Source: Streptomyces sp. 135
GTDB taxonomy: Bacteria > Actinomycetota > Actinomycetes > Streptomycetales > Streptomycetaceae
Length of the DNA stretch: 64,000 nucleotides
Direction of reading: 5' to 3'
Assembly: GCF_020026305.1 (NCBI RefSeq)
Contig: NZ_CP075691.1
Span: 6,200,001-6,264,000, forward strand
The notes beneath the pieces are model-generated. The model was not told where the DNA came from. It ran no database searches and was given only the letters and a program-made list of their open reading frames with translations. Positions 57,241-64,000 of the stretch are shown piece after piece (positions within the stretch are counted from its first letter, which is position 1; the number at the start of each line of letters is the position of its first letter). The position numbers and the translations under genes are program-made.

Positions 57241-58706
57241 TGGGTTTCGAGGGGCACAACCTGAACGACATGATCGACTTGGTCGAGCAGGCAAAGCCGG
57301 CCGACCTGGAGAGGGCGGGCGAGGCGCTGCAGAGGGCGCGCAATGCCATCGCCGCCGCTGCCAGGGAACTTGGCGAGCACATCGACCGAGTCGACTGGGA
57401 GGGGGAAGCGGGTCAGGCATTCCGCAAGTGGGGCAAGAACCTCGTCAAGGACGCGCATAGGTTGTCCGACTTCGCTGATACCGCCGCCGCCCAGATCGCC
57501 GCAGCCGGTGCCGGATTGGCGTCCGTACGCAGCTCCATGCCGCCGCGTGACAATCGAGCCGACCCCAAGACTGTCAAGGACATCCCCTCTCCGAAGCGGG
57601 TGGAAGGGAACGAGGAGTACGGCGCCGCCGTCAAGGCCGAGCAGCATCGCCAAGAGGCGATCAACCAAATGAATCGGTTGGCGTCGTTCTATCTGGTGGC
57701 GCAGGACGGAATGAGGCGGCAGGAGCCGCCTACGTTTTCGGCCATGCCCGAGGTGGGGATGCCGATGCCGAGCCCGGAGGACCCCAGGCTCGCGGGTGAA
57801 GGGCAGGGAGCGCCGGCCGCTGCTGCGGGCGCAGGTGGTGCTCCGGCGTCACTGTCCCCACATGCTGGTAGCACTGCCACGTCAGGTGACACAGGAGCAG
57901 CGTCGAGCAGCGGTTCTTTGCCGTCGCGCAATGAGGCGCCAGTCCCGATCGTCTCTTCGGACCGTTCTGTGGGTACGGAGATCGACAGCATCCATACCCT
58001 GCCTCCGCAGACCACAACTCCGACGACTGGCGCGCAGCCTCCGGCGCCTGGCCGAGCAGTTCCTGACGCGGGCCCGATTCCTCCGATGGGAGGGGGCCGC
58101 TTCAATCCGTCGTTTCCTGGCCCCGCCACACGTTCCCCTGGTCCTGTCGGAGGCGTGAAACTTCCGATGCCGGCGCAGGGACGAAGTGGCACGGGTGGGC
58201 CCGGGGGAGTGTCCGAAAGCCCCGGGCGTGGACCCGCCCTGCCGACCGGGCGGACTGATCCGACCGTGCGGGGGCGTGCCCCCAGCGGGCCGATGACACC
58301 TGGGCAACCGGCCCCAGGGCGCAGTGTCACGGGCGGTACTCCGCGGCCGTCCGGTGTGACGGGGCCGCGCCCTAATCTGTCCAATGCCACTGGTGCAGGG
58401 CGACCCCAAGGCGTAATGGGAGGACGTCCCACCATGACTGGGGCCCCGGGAGCTGGAGGCAGAGGGCAGGGGACACACCGGTCCGGCGGGCCGGTCGGTA
58501 CTCCCAAGGAACGCACGGCTGGCGCACGAAGAGGTGGGAGCGGGTTCACTCCCGGTGGCGTCGGCCTCGTACGAGGTTCCGGAGGTGATCGGCGAAGTCC
58601 CGAGAGGGAAGAGGACGGGGAACCTCAGCGCTTCGACGACACCGTTGAGGACGAAGAGACACATACGCCTGAGAGTCGGCGGCATGTACCACCAGTGATC
58701 GGCTAA
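57240..58706 (+). CDS. WXG100/PPE-like protein with Pro/Gly-rich C-terminus
   Basis: A protein of about 488 residues. The first 170 are helical, with WEG in RVDWEGEAGQAFRKWG and further helices (QEAINQMNRLASFYLVAQDGMRR). The PPE-like arrangement of a long helical N-domain with a WXG/WXGxA turn suggests export through ESX. Residues from about 175 are disordered, rich in Pro, Gly, Ala and Ser (GGTPRPSGVTGPRPNLSN). The C-terminus is acidic (EREEDGEPQRFDDTVEDEE). GTG 57240 starts within the preceding stop; GTG 57231 is an alternative. Located just before mycosin 2, it could be its substrate (inference). Confidence 0.8.
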   Translation: MGFEGHNLNDMIDLVEQAKPADLERAGEALQRARNAIAAAARELGEHIDRVDWEGEAGQAFRKWGKNLVKDAHRLSDFADTAAAQIAAAGAGLASVRSSMPPRDNRADPKTVKDIPSPKRVEGNEEYGAAVKAEQHRQEAINQMNRLASFYLVAQDGMRRQEPPTFSAMPEVGMPMPSPEDPRLAGEGQGAPAAAAGAGGAPASLSPHAGSTATSGDTGAASSSGSLPSRNEAPVPIVSSDRSVGTEIDSIHTLPPQTTTPTTGAQPPAPGRAVPDAGPIPPMGGGRFNPSFPGPATRSPGPVGGVKLPMPAQGRSGTGGPGGVSESPGRGPALPTGRTDPTVRGRAPSGPMTPGQPAPGRSVTGGTPRPSGVTGPRPNLSNATGAGRPQGVMGGRPTMTGAPGAGGRGQGTHRSGGPVGTPKERTAGARRGGSGFTPGGVGLVRGSGGDRRSPEREEDGEPQRFDDTVEDEETHTPESRRHVPPVIG

Positions 58707-58720
58707 CGGCGAGCGAGGAC

Positions 58721-60007
58721 GTGCAGGGCATGCAGTCAGGGTTGGACCGACGTGGCAGGTGGAACGCTCCGCCTGCCGGCCGTGTGGGGAGACGGTGCGC
58801 CACCGCGGGCTCCGTGGTTGGTGCGCTGGTGCTCCTGTCCTTCGGGCCGGCTCCCAGTGCGGTGGCCGATGGCGTTCAGTCGAAGCAGTGGTACTTGGAC
58901 GCGATGAGCGCGGACGAGCTGTGGAAGGTCAGCACTGGCAAGGGCATCAAGGTCGCGGTTGTCGATACCGGAGTCTGGGAGTCACCTTCCCTCCAAGGCC
59001 GCGTTCAGCCGGGCAAAGACGTGACCGGGATGCGTGGTGACGCACTGGACGACTACGACAGCCACGGAACCACCATGGCGGAACTCATCGCGGGGTCTGG
59101 GCGAGGAGGAGGGCTGAAGGGGTTGGCTCCTGGGGCCGAAGTGATCTCCGTTCGCGCCAGTCTGGGGAAGCGATTCGAGAAGAAGGAGAGTGACTCCGCC
59201 GAAGCGATCCGAGCTGCCGCAGATAGCGACGCCCAGATCATCAGCATGTCCTTCGGCGGAGACTTCATGTACCCCGCCGCTAAGGCGGCAGTGCGGTATG
59301 CCGCCTCCAAGGGGAAGCTCATGTTCGCCAGCGTGGGGAACGAGGCGGAGAAGAAGGACTCCATCGACTATCCCGCTGCGTATCCCGGAGTCACCGGCGT
59401 CTCCGCGGCCGATAAGTCGGGCAAAGTGGCGAAGTTCTCCGAGTTCGGCGTCCACGTTGATCTTGCTGCCCCCGGCCTCGACATCCCCCGCTGGTGCGAC
59501 GCCACCTTCCGCTCCTACTGCGACGAAGGCGGTGGCGGCACCAGCTCCGCCACCGCCATCGCCTCCGCCTCCGCCGCCCTCGTCTGGTCCAAGCATCCCG
59601 ACTGGACCGCCAACCAGGTCCTCCGCGTCCTCATCGATACCGCGGGTCGCGACTGGCCCAAGGACGAGCCCAGCGACTATCTCGGCTACGGGCTGATCCG
59701 GCCCGCCCGCAATGTCGTGAAGGGCGAGGGCAAGCCTGGCCCTGCGGACATCGACCCGATCACGAACAAGAAGACACCGGTCGCCGGCTCCGCCGCCGAC
59801 GGTGCCGCTCCGTCCGCCTCGGCCTCCGCTCCCGCCGCGTCTTCGCAGCCCCCGCGGAAGGACGCTTCGGACGACGAGCCGGCCGCGGCGGTGAAGTCCT
59901 CCGACGACGGCAGCGGTCGGCTGTGGCTGGCACTCGGCGGTATCGCCGCAGTCACCGTGATCGCCGCCGGCGCCTTCGCGGCGGTGCGATCCCGTCGCCG
60001 GGCCTGA
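58721..60007 (+). CDS. mycP: Type VII secretion-associated subtilisin-like protease (mycosin 2)
   Basis: A 428-residue S8 protease related to mycosin 1 but distinct. After a signal peptide (VVGALVLLSFGPAPSAVA), the mature domain has Asp82 (AVVDTGVWE), His115 (DSHGTTMAE), Asn207 (SVGNEAE) and Ser275 (GGGTSSATA). The Cys pair in RWCDATFRSYCDEG replaces the usual HC before the Ser loop. A Ser/Pro/Ala-rich linker leads to the C-terminal helix LWLALGGIAAVTVIAAGAFAA and RSRRR. GTG 58721 follows GAGGAC closely; ATG 58730 is the other option. It lies 56 bases before esxB, so it is probably part of the same operon. Confidence 0.92.
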   Translation: MQGMQSGLDRRGRWNAPPAGRVGRRCATAGSVVGALVLLSFGPAPSAVADGVQSKQWYLDAMSADELWKVSTGKGIKVAVVDTGVWESPSLQGRVQPGKDVTGMRGDALDDYDSHGTTMAELIAGSGRGGGLKGLAPGAEVISVRASLGKRFEKKESDSAEAIRAAADSDAQIISMSFGGDFMYPAAKAAVRYAASKGKLMFASVGNEAEKKDSIDYPAAYPGVTGVSAADKSGKVAKFSEFGVHVDLAAPGLDIPRWCDATFRSYCDEGGGGTSSATAIASASAALVWSKHPDWTANQVLRVLIDTAGRDWPKDEPSDYLGYGLIRPARNVVKGEGKPGPADIDPITNKKTPVAGSAADGAAPSASASAPAASSQPPRKDASDDEPAAAVKSSDDGSGRLWLALGGIAAVTVIAAGAFAAVRSRRRA

Positions 60008-60063
60008 AGCCGGCACAGCCCCACCCGATCCATTCCAACGGACGCTCGTGAAGGGAGCCCGCC

Positions 60064-60402
60064 GTGTCTGACGGCCAGAAGTTGAACAACCAGCAAGTGG
60101 CGCTTCTGAAGAAGGAGATCGTCGGCAAGTACGACTCCGTGCAGAAGCAGCTCAAGCGCCTCCAGGGCACCCTCGACACGATGGAGGGCAACTGGCGCGG
60201 CATCGGCGCGCACGCCTTCGACAAGAAGCAGACCGAGATCAACGAGCACATGCGGGCGATCGGCAACCTCCTGGTCGACTTCCTCGAAGGCATCAGCGGC
60301 AACGAAAAGCTCGTGGACGGCCTTGAGGACCAGGTTCAGTCGACGATGAACAGCATCGACGTCCAGTACGGCGGCAAGCACTCGGCCATCAGCAGCTACT
60401 GA
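60064..60402 (+). CDS. esxB: WXG100 protein EsxB
   Basis: A 112-residue helical-hairpin protein with WRG at 44-46 (EGNWRGIGAHAF), flanked by two amphipathic helices (NNQQVALLKKEIVGKYDSV and IGNLLVDFLEGIS). It has no C-terminal YxxxD. As the first of the two tandem WXG genes it corresponds to EsxB of the Streptomyces esxBA operon, forming a heterodimer with EsxA that is exported by the ESX system and, from published work on S. coelicolor, required for normal sporulation. GTG 60064 has GAAGGGAG upstream. esxA begins 47 bases downstream. Confidence 0.88.
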   Translation: MSDGQKLNNQQVALLKKEIVGKYDSVQKQLKRLQGTLDTMEGNWRGIGAHAFDKKQTEINEHMRAIGNLLVDFLEGISGNEKLVDGLEDQVQSTMNSIDVQYGGKHSAISSY

Positions 60403-60449
60403 GTGCCGGAGCACCGGGCAAGAACCCACCACTAGGAAACGGGGCAAGC

Positions 60450-60752
60450 ATGGCAAACGTGCATCTCGACGAACTCGCCGTCAAATACGGCGGCCTCGAC
60501 GCCATCACCACCGAACTCGGCATCCAGGCCAAGCAACTCGAAGCCGACCTCGCGGACATCAAGCGCGCCGTGGCCAAGGTGGCGGAGGGCTGGGAGGGCG
60601 AAGCGCACACGGCGTACACCGTCAAACAGAAGGAATGGGACAAGCACGTCGAGGCCATCCACCGGGCCCTGGTGGAGATCGGCCAGAAAGTCGGCCAGGC
60701 CGGCGGCGACTACCGCGGCGGGGACCTCAAGGGCGCCAGTTACTTCCAGTGA
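60450..60752 (+). CDS. esxA: WXG100 protein EsxA
   Basis: A 100-residue WXG100 protein: MANVHLDELAVKYGGLDAI, WEG at 48-50 in AEGWEGEAHTAY, and a second helix EWDKHVEAIHRALVEIGQKV. The C-terminal tail holds DYRGGD, a YxxxD motif (Tyr88 to Asp92), the general ESX secretion signal normally read by EccC. It is transcribed with esxB and ends just before a strong hairpin that separates it from the convergent bldB. It forms the EsxA/EsxB heterodimer and is likely exported across the cytoplasmic membrane. Confidence 0.9.
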   Translation: MANVHLDELAVKYGGLDAITTELGIQAKQLEADLADIKRAVAKVAEGWEGEAHTAYTVKQKEWDKHVEAIHRALVEIGQKVGQAGGDYRGGDLKGASYFQ

Positions 60753-60788
60753 GCCCACGCGGGCGCGGGGCGAGAAGGCAGTCGTAGA

Positions 60789-60833
60789 ACGTGAAGGGGT
60801 GGACGCGCGCGGGAGGCGTCCACCCCTTCACGT
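60789..60833. terminator. Bidirectional terminator between esxA and bldB
   Basis: ACGTGAAGGGGTGGACGC (60789-60806) and its exact complement (60816-60833) form an 18-bp stem with a 9-base loop. It sits between the converging esxA and bldB genes and can end both transcripts. Confidence 0.88.
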
Positions 60834-60852
60834 CGCCCGGGGGCGCCGTTCC

Positions 60853-61155
60853 TCACTCCGCGGGGAGCCCGCCATTACGCGAAGAGGGCTCCAGGTCGAA
60901 CTCCCCGTCCCGAGCCCCCAGCACGAACGCCCGCCACTCCGCCTCCGTGTACCGCAGCACGGTCTCCGGCTCCAGGGACGACCGCATCGCCACCGCGCCC
61001 CCCGGCAGATCCGCGATCTCGACCCGCTCCTCGTGCTGCTCGGTGCCAGGAGCGCTGCGCCACTCGACGCCGGAGATGTCGAGGGCGTAGAGCTCCTCCT
61101 TCTCGCGTTCCTTGCGGGCCTTGGTCTGCGCCTCGTTGTCGGGGGCGTCGGTCAT
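60853..61155 (-). CDS. bldB: BldB developmental regulator (DUF397)
   Basis: A 100-residue DUF397 protein. The core is EERVEIADLPGGAVAMRSS (residues 42-60), then VLRYTEAEWRAFVLGARDGEFD (66-87), with Trp and the GEFD ending typical of the family. The N-terminus is Lys/Glu-rich (QTKARKEREKEELYALDI). Many DUF397 proteins exist in Streptomyces. Assignment to BldB rests on position next to esxBA, which I recall for S. coelicolor bldB, and on overall similarity from memory. BldB is required for aerial hyphae, antibiotic production and catabolite control, by an unknown mechanism. ATG 61155 follows AAGGGA. Confidence 0.82.
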   Translation of the reverse strand: MTDAPDNEAQTKARKEREKEELYALDISGVEWRSAPGTEQHEERVEIADLPGGAVAMRSSLEPETVLRYTEAEWRAFVLGARDGEFDLEPSSRNGGLPAE

Positions 61156-61301
61156 GGCGGAAGGGTCCCTTCACAACGTACGAATCTGCTGTGGACTCAC
61201 CCTACTTGGGGCACTCCGTCCCTGTTCAGAGGTTGGCGAGGACTGTGAGCGTCAGAGGCCGGCAAGGCCCGAGGCGCCTGGGGTTCGGCCCGGCGGCGGC
61301 C

Positions 61302-64000
61302 TCAGTACTCCCCGGCCACCAACCCCGTCTGCACCATCGGCTTCCCGCGCCTGCGGGAGACGAAGATCCCTCGCCCGGCCGGCATCGGCCGCGGTCGTAC
61401 GCCGCCGAGGATGTCGCCCTCGTCCGGGTCGCCCGCAAGGATTACTCCCTGTGCGCCCAGTTCCTTCATCCGCTGCATGAACGGCTCGTACGCCGCCCGC
61501 CCCGCGCCCGCCGTCGAGCGGGCGATGATGAAGCGGACGCCCACGTCCCGGGCGAAGGGGAGCAGCTCGGTGAGGACGCCCAGCGGGTTGCCGCTGGAGG
61601 TGGACACCAGGTCGTAGTCGTCGACGATCACGTACACCGTCGGGCCCTGCCACCAACTGCGCTCGCGGAGCTGCCGCGCCGTGACGTCCGCCGTCGGGGT
61701 ACGCCGCTGGATCAGGTCGGCCAGCGCGGCCATGTGGTGATCCATGGCGTTGGACATGGGGATGTACTCGGCCAGGTGGGAGGCCGGGGCGGCGTCGAGG
61801 AGGGAGCGGCGGTTGTCCACCACGAAGAGCTTGCAGACGTCACCGCCGTAGCGCTCCGTCAGGCGCTTGATGAGCAGCCTGAGCAGGTTCGACTTGCCGG
61901 ACTCGCTCTCGCCGAAGACGAGGAAGAACGGGTCCTGCTCGAAGTCCACGAAGACCGGTTCGAGGTTGTTCTCGTCGAGGGCGAAGGAGACGCCCCGGTC
62001 GGGGAAGACGTGGCCCGGGGGCAGCTGCTCGGCCGGGAGTTCGCGCGGCAGCAGGCGGACCGCGGGCGCGCCCGGCTCCGTCCAGTGGCGGGAGACCTCG
62101 GCGGTGAGCGCGGCCGTCGCGTCGGCCAGGTCCGTGTCGGAGGAGAGCCCGTCGATGCGGGGCACGGCTGCCATGAAGTGCTGCTTCTGCGGCGTCTGGC
62201 CCCGGCCGGGGACACCGGCGGGGACGTTGGCCGCGACCTTGCGGTCGAACTCGGAGTCCATGGAGTCGCCGAGCCGCAGTTCGAGCCGGTTCATCAGGTG
62301 GTCCTTCAGATTGGCCCGGACCTCCATGGAGCGTGACGCGGTGAGGATCAGGTGGACGCCGTAGCCGAGGCCGCGGGCCGCGATGTCGAGGACGGCGGGC
62401 TCCAGAGCCTCGTACTCGGAACGGAAGTTGCCCCACCCGTCGATGACCAGGAAGACATCGCCCCACGGCTGGTCCGTCACCGAGATCTCGCCGCGCGCCC
62501 GGCGGGCCCGGAAGTCGGCGATCGACGCGATGCCCGCCGTGCGGAAGTACTCCTCGCGTCGGCTCAGTACGCCGTACACCTCGGCGAGCGTGCGCCGCAC
62601 CCGCTCGGGGTCGAGGCGCGAGGCGACCCCGCCGACGTGGGGGAGCCCGGTGACGGACGCCATTCCTCCGCCGCCGAAGTCGAGACCGTACAGCTGGACT
62701 TCGTACGGCGTGTGAGTGAGGGCGAAAGCCGCCATCAGGGAGCGCAGCAGGGTCGACTTGCCGGACTGGGGGCCGCCGATGATCTGCATGTGGCCCGCCG
62801 CGCCGGAGAAGTCACACCACAGGGGTTCGCGGCGCTGCTCGTACGGCTTGTCGACCAGGCCCAGCGGTACGACGAGGCGTCCCGCTCCCGCGTAGCCGGG
62901 CTGGGTGAGTCCGCGCCCCTCGACGGCGGTGAGCCCCGTGAGCAGCGCGTCCAGGGGCGGCGGGCTCTCCAGCGGCGGCAGCCACACCTGGTGGGCGGCG
63001 GGGCCCTGGGCCTCCAGGCGGCGCACGATGACGTCCAGCACGGTGTCGGCGAGCGCGTCATCGGTGTCGGAGGTGTCGGAGGTGTCGGAGGCGCCGGGCG
63101 TGCCGGGGTTCGGCGCGGGACCCGGTGCGGGGACCGGCGGGGCCGCGTACCGCACCGGTACCTCGGCCGCCGTGAACAGCACCGGGCGGCGGTCCACAGG
63201 ACGCGGGCCGCCGAGGGCCGCGGCCTGCGCCGACCCGGAGCGGTACACCCCGGAGACGTACGCCGCCTTGAACCGCACCATCTCGTCCGTGCCGAACTTG
63301 AGATAGCCGGAGCCGGGAACGTTCGGCAGGTGGTAGGCGTCCGGCACCCCGAGCGCGGCGCGCGACTCGGCGGCGGAGAAGGTGCGCAGCCCGACGCGGT
63401 ACGAGAGGTACGTCTCCAGCCCTCGCAGCCGTCCCTCCTCCAGGCGCTGCGAGGCAAGCAGCAGGTGCACGCCGAGGGAGCGGCCGATGCGGCCGATCTG
63501 CACGAACATGTCGATGAAGTCCGGCTTGGCGGTGAGGAGTTCGCTGAACTCGTCGATCACCAGGACGAGGGACGGGATCGACTGGAGCGGGGCGCCCGCC
63601 ACCCGCGCCTTCTCGTAGTCGTGGATGTTCGCGTAGTTGCCCGCGTCCCGCAGCAGCTCCTGACGTCGGTTGAGCTCGCCGCGGATGGAGTCCCCCATGC
63701 GGTCGACCAGCGTCAGGTCGTCCGCCAGGTTGGTGATGACCGCGGCGACGTGCGGCATCTGCGCCATGCCGGCGAAGGTGGCGCCGCCCTTGAAGTCGGC
63801 GAGTACGAAGTTCAGGGTCTCGGAGGAGTGCGTCACGGCGAGGCCGAGGACCAGGGTGCGCAGCAGCTCCGACTTCCCGGAGCCGGTGGCGCCGACGCAC
63901 AGGCCGTGTGGGCCCATGCCCTCCTGCGCGGCCTCCTTGAGGTCGAGCATCACGGGACGGCCGTCCTCGCCGACACCGATCGGGACACGCAGCCGTTCCG
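61302..64000 (-). CDS. eccC: Type VII secretion ATPase EccC, C-terminal part (5' end outside window)
   Basis: The frame runs off the right edge, leaving 899 residues of an EccC FtsK/SpoIIIE-type motor. Three ATPase domains are visible. D1: P-loop GATGSGKSELLR (about 63890-63855), Walker B LVLVIDEFSELL. D2: GGPQSGKSTLLR (about 62765) and VFLVIDGWGNF, where the usual catalytic Glu after Asp is Gly. D3: GESESGKSNLLR (about 61905) and VYVIVDDYDLV. A degenerate D2/D3 agrees with known EccC proteins, where D1 drives transport and D3 binds the EsxB-type signal. Membrane helices and the stalk domain lie beyond the window. It is on the strand opposite to esxBA, 146 bases beyond bldB. Confidence 0.93.
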   Translation of the reverse strand, partial: ERLRVPIGVGEDGRPVMLDLKEAAQEGMGPHGLCVGATGSGKSELLRTLVLGLAVTHSSETLNFVLADFKGGATFAGMAQMPHVAAVITNLADDLTLVDRMGDSIRGELNRRQELLRDAGNYANIHDYEKARVAGAPLQSIPSLVLVIDEFSELLTAKPDFIDMFVQIGRIGRSLGVHLLLASQRLEEGRLRGLETYLSYRVGLRTFSAAESRAALGVPDAYHLPNVPGSGYLKFGTDEMVRFKAAYVSGVYRSGSAQAAALGGPRPVDRRPVLFTAAEVPVRYAAPPVPAPGPAPNPGTPGASDTSDTSDTDDALADTVLDVIVRRLEAQGPAAHQVWLPPLESPPPLDALLTGLTAVEGRGLTQPGYAGAGRLVVPLGLVDKPYEQRREPLWCDFSGAAGHMQIIGGPQSGKSTLLRSLMAAFALTHTPYEVQLYGLDFGGGGMASVTGLPHVGGVASRLDPERVRRTLAEVYGVLSRREEYFRTAGIASIADFRARRARGEISVTDQPWGDVFLVIDGWGNFRSEYEALEPAVLDIAARGLGYGVHLILTASRSMEVRANLKDHLMNRLELRLGDSMDSEFDRKVAANVPAGVPGRGQTPQKQHFMAAVPRIDGLSSDTDLADATAALTAEVSRHWTEPGAPAVRLLPRELPAEQLPPGHVFPDRGVSFALDENNLEPVFVDFEQDPFFLVFGESESGKSNLLRLLIKRLTERYGGDVCKLFVVDNRRSLLDAAPASHLAEYIPMSNAMDHHMAALADLIQRRTPTADVTARQLRERSWWQGPTVYVIVDDYDLVSTSSGNPLGVLTELLPFARDVGVRFIIARSTAGAGRAAYEPFMQRMKELGAQGVILAGDPDEGDILGGVRPRPMPAGRGIFVSRRRGKPMVQTGLVAGEY

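Overview
The window is chromosomal DNA of a Streptomyces (or very close actinomycete). It is about 70% G+C with strongly G/C-biased third codon positions, has GTG and TTG starts and 4-nt stop/start overlaps, and carries a bldB/esxBA type VII secretion locus. From memory, the gene order from the GABA genes through dxr-ispG-proS-rimP-nusA-infB-truB-ribF to esxBA/bldB resembles the corresponding part of the S. coelicolor chromosome. No database could be consulted, so all names rest on motifs, length and context.

Layout. (1) 0-11 kb: amine/GABA catabolism and neighbours. These are the end of an FAD oxidoreductase, a small hypothetical protein, a PAP2 phosphatase, gabT, two VOC genes flanking an AraC regulator (the second VOC is a pseudogene), a membrane P-loop ATPase, a PucR regulator and an aldehyde dehydrogenase. 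(2) 11-16 kb: an acyl-CoA dehydrogenase and a complete SecA that looks like an extra paralogue. (3) 16-23.5 kb: the MEP-isoprenoid genes dxr and ispG around a site-2 protease, two GNAT proteins and proS. (4) 23.7-25.7 kb: a minus-strand operon of a lipoprotein, a DUF4439-like protein and a pseudokinase. (5) 25.9-38 kb: the translation/ribosome-maturation block rimP-nusA-ylxR-infB-ylxP-rbfA-truB-(pseudoprotease/NTPase)-ribF. (6) 38-44 kb: a five-gene peptide ABC importer on the minus strand. (7) 44-64 kb: a type VII (ESX) secretion locus with an EspI-like ParA ATPase, eccE, eccB, two mycosins, esxB, esxA, the developmental gene bldB and the start of the visible part of eccC. A lower-G+C island (about 53.0-56.5 kb) with a WXG-bearing 764-aa protein and a lipoprotein sits inside it.

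How the genes work together. EccB, EccC and EccE form the inner-membrane core with EccD, which is not in the window. EsxA/EsxB and the other WXG proteins are candidate substrates, and the mycosins are membrane-anchored maturation proteases. EsxA carries a C-terminal YxxxD signal. esxBA and bldB converge on one 18-bp hairpin.

Quality warning. Several conserved genes have frames broken by one or a few bases: the ATPase at about 5.17 kb, infB at 28.2-29.0 kb, the NTPase at about 36.10 kb, and the ABC ATPases at about 38.93 and 39.01 kb. Most look like single-base losses in G/C runs. I suspect consensus errors in the assembly rather than real mutations, but the sequence alone cannot prove it. The VOC pseudogene at 4.6-5.0 kb has lost a large internal segment and is probably genuine decay.
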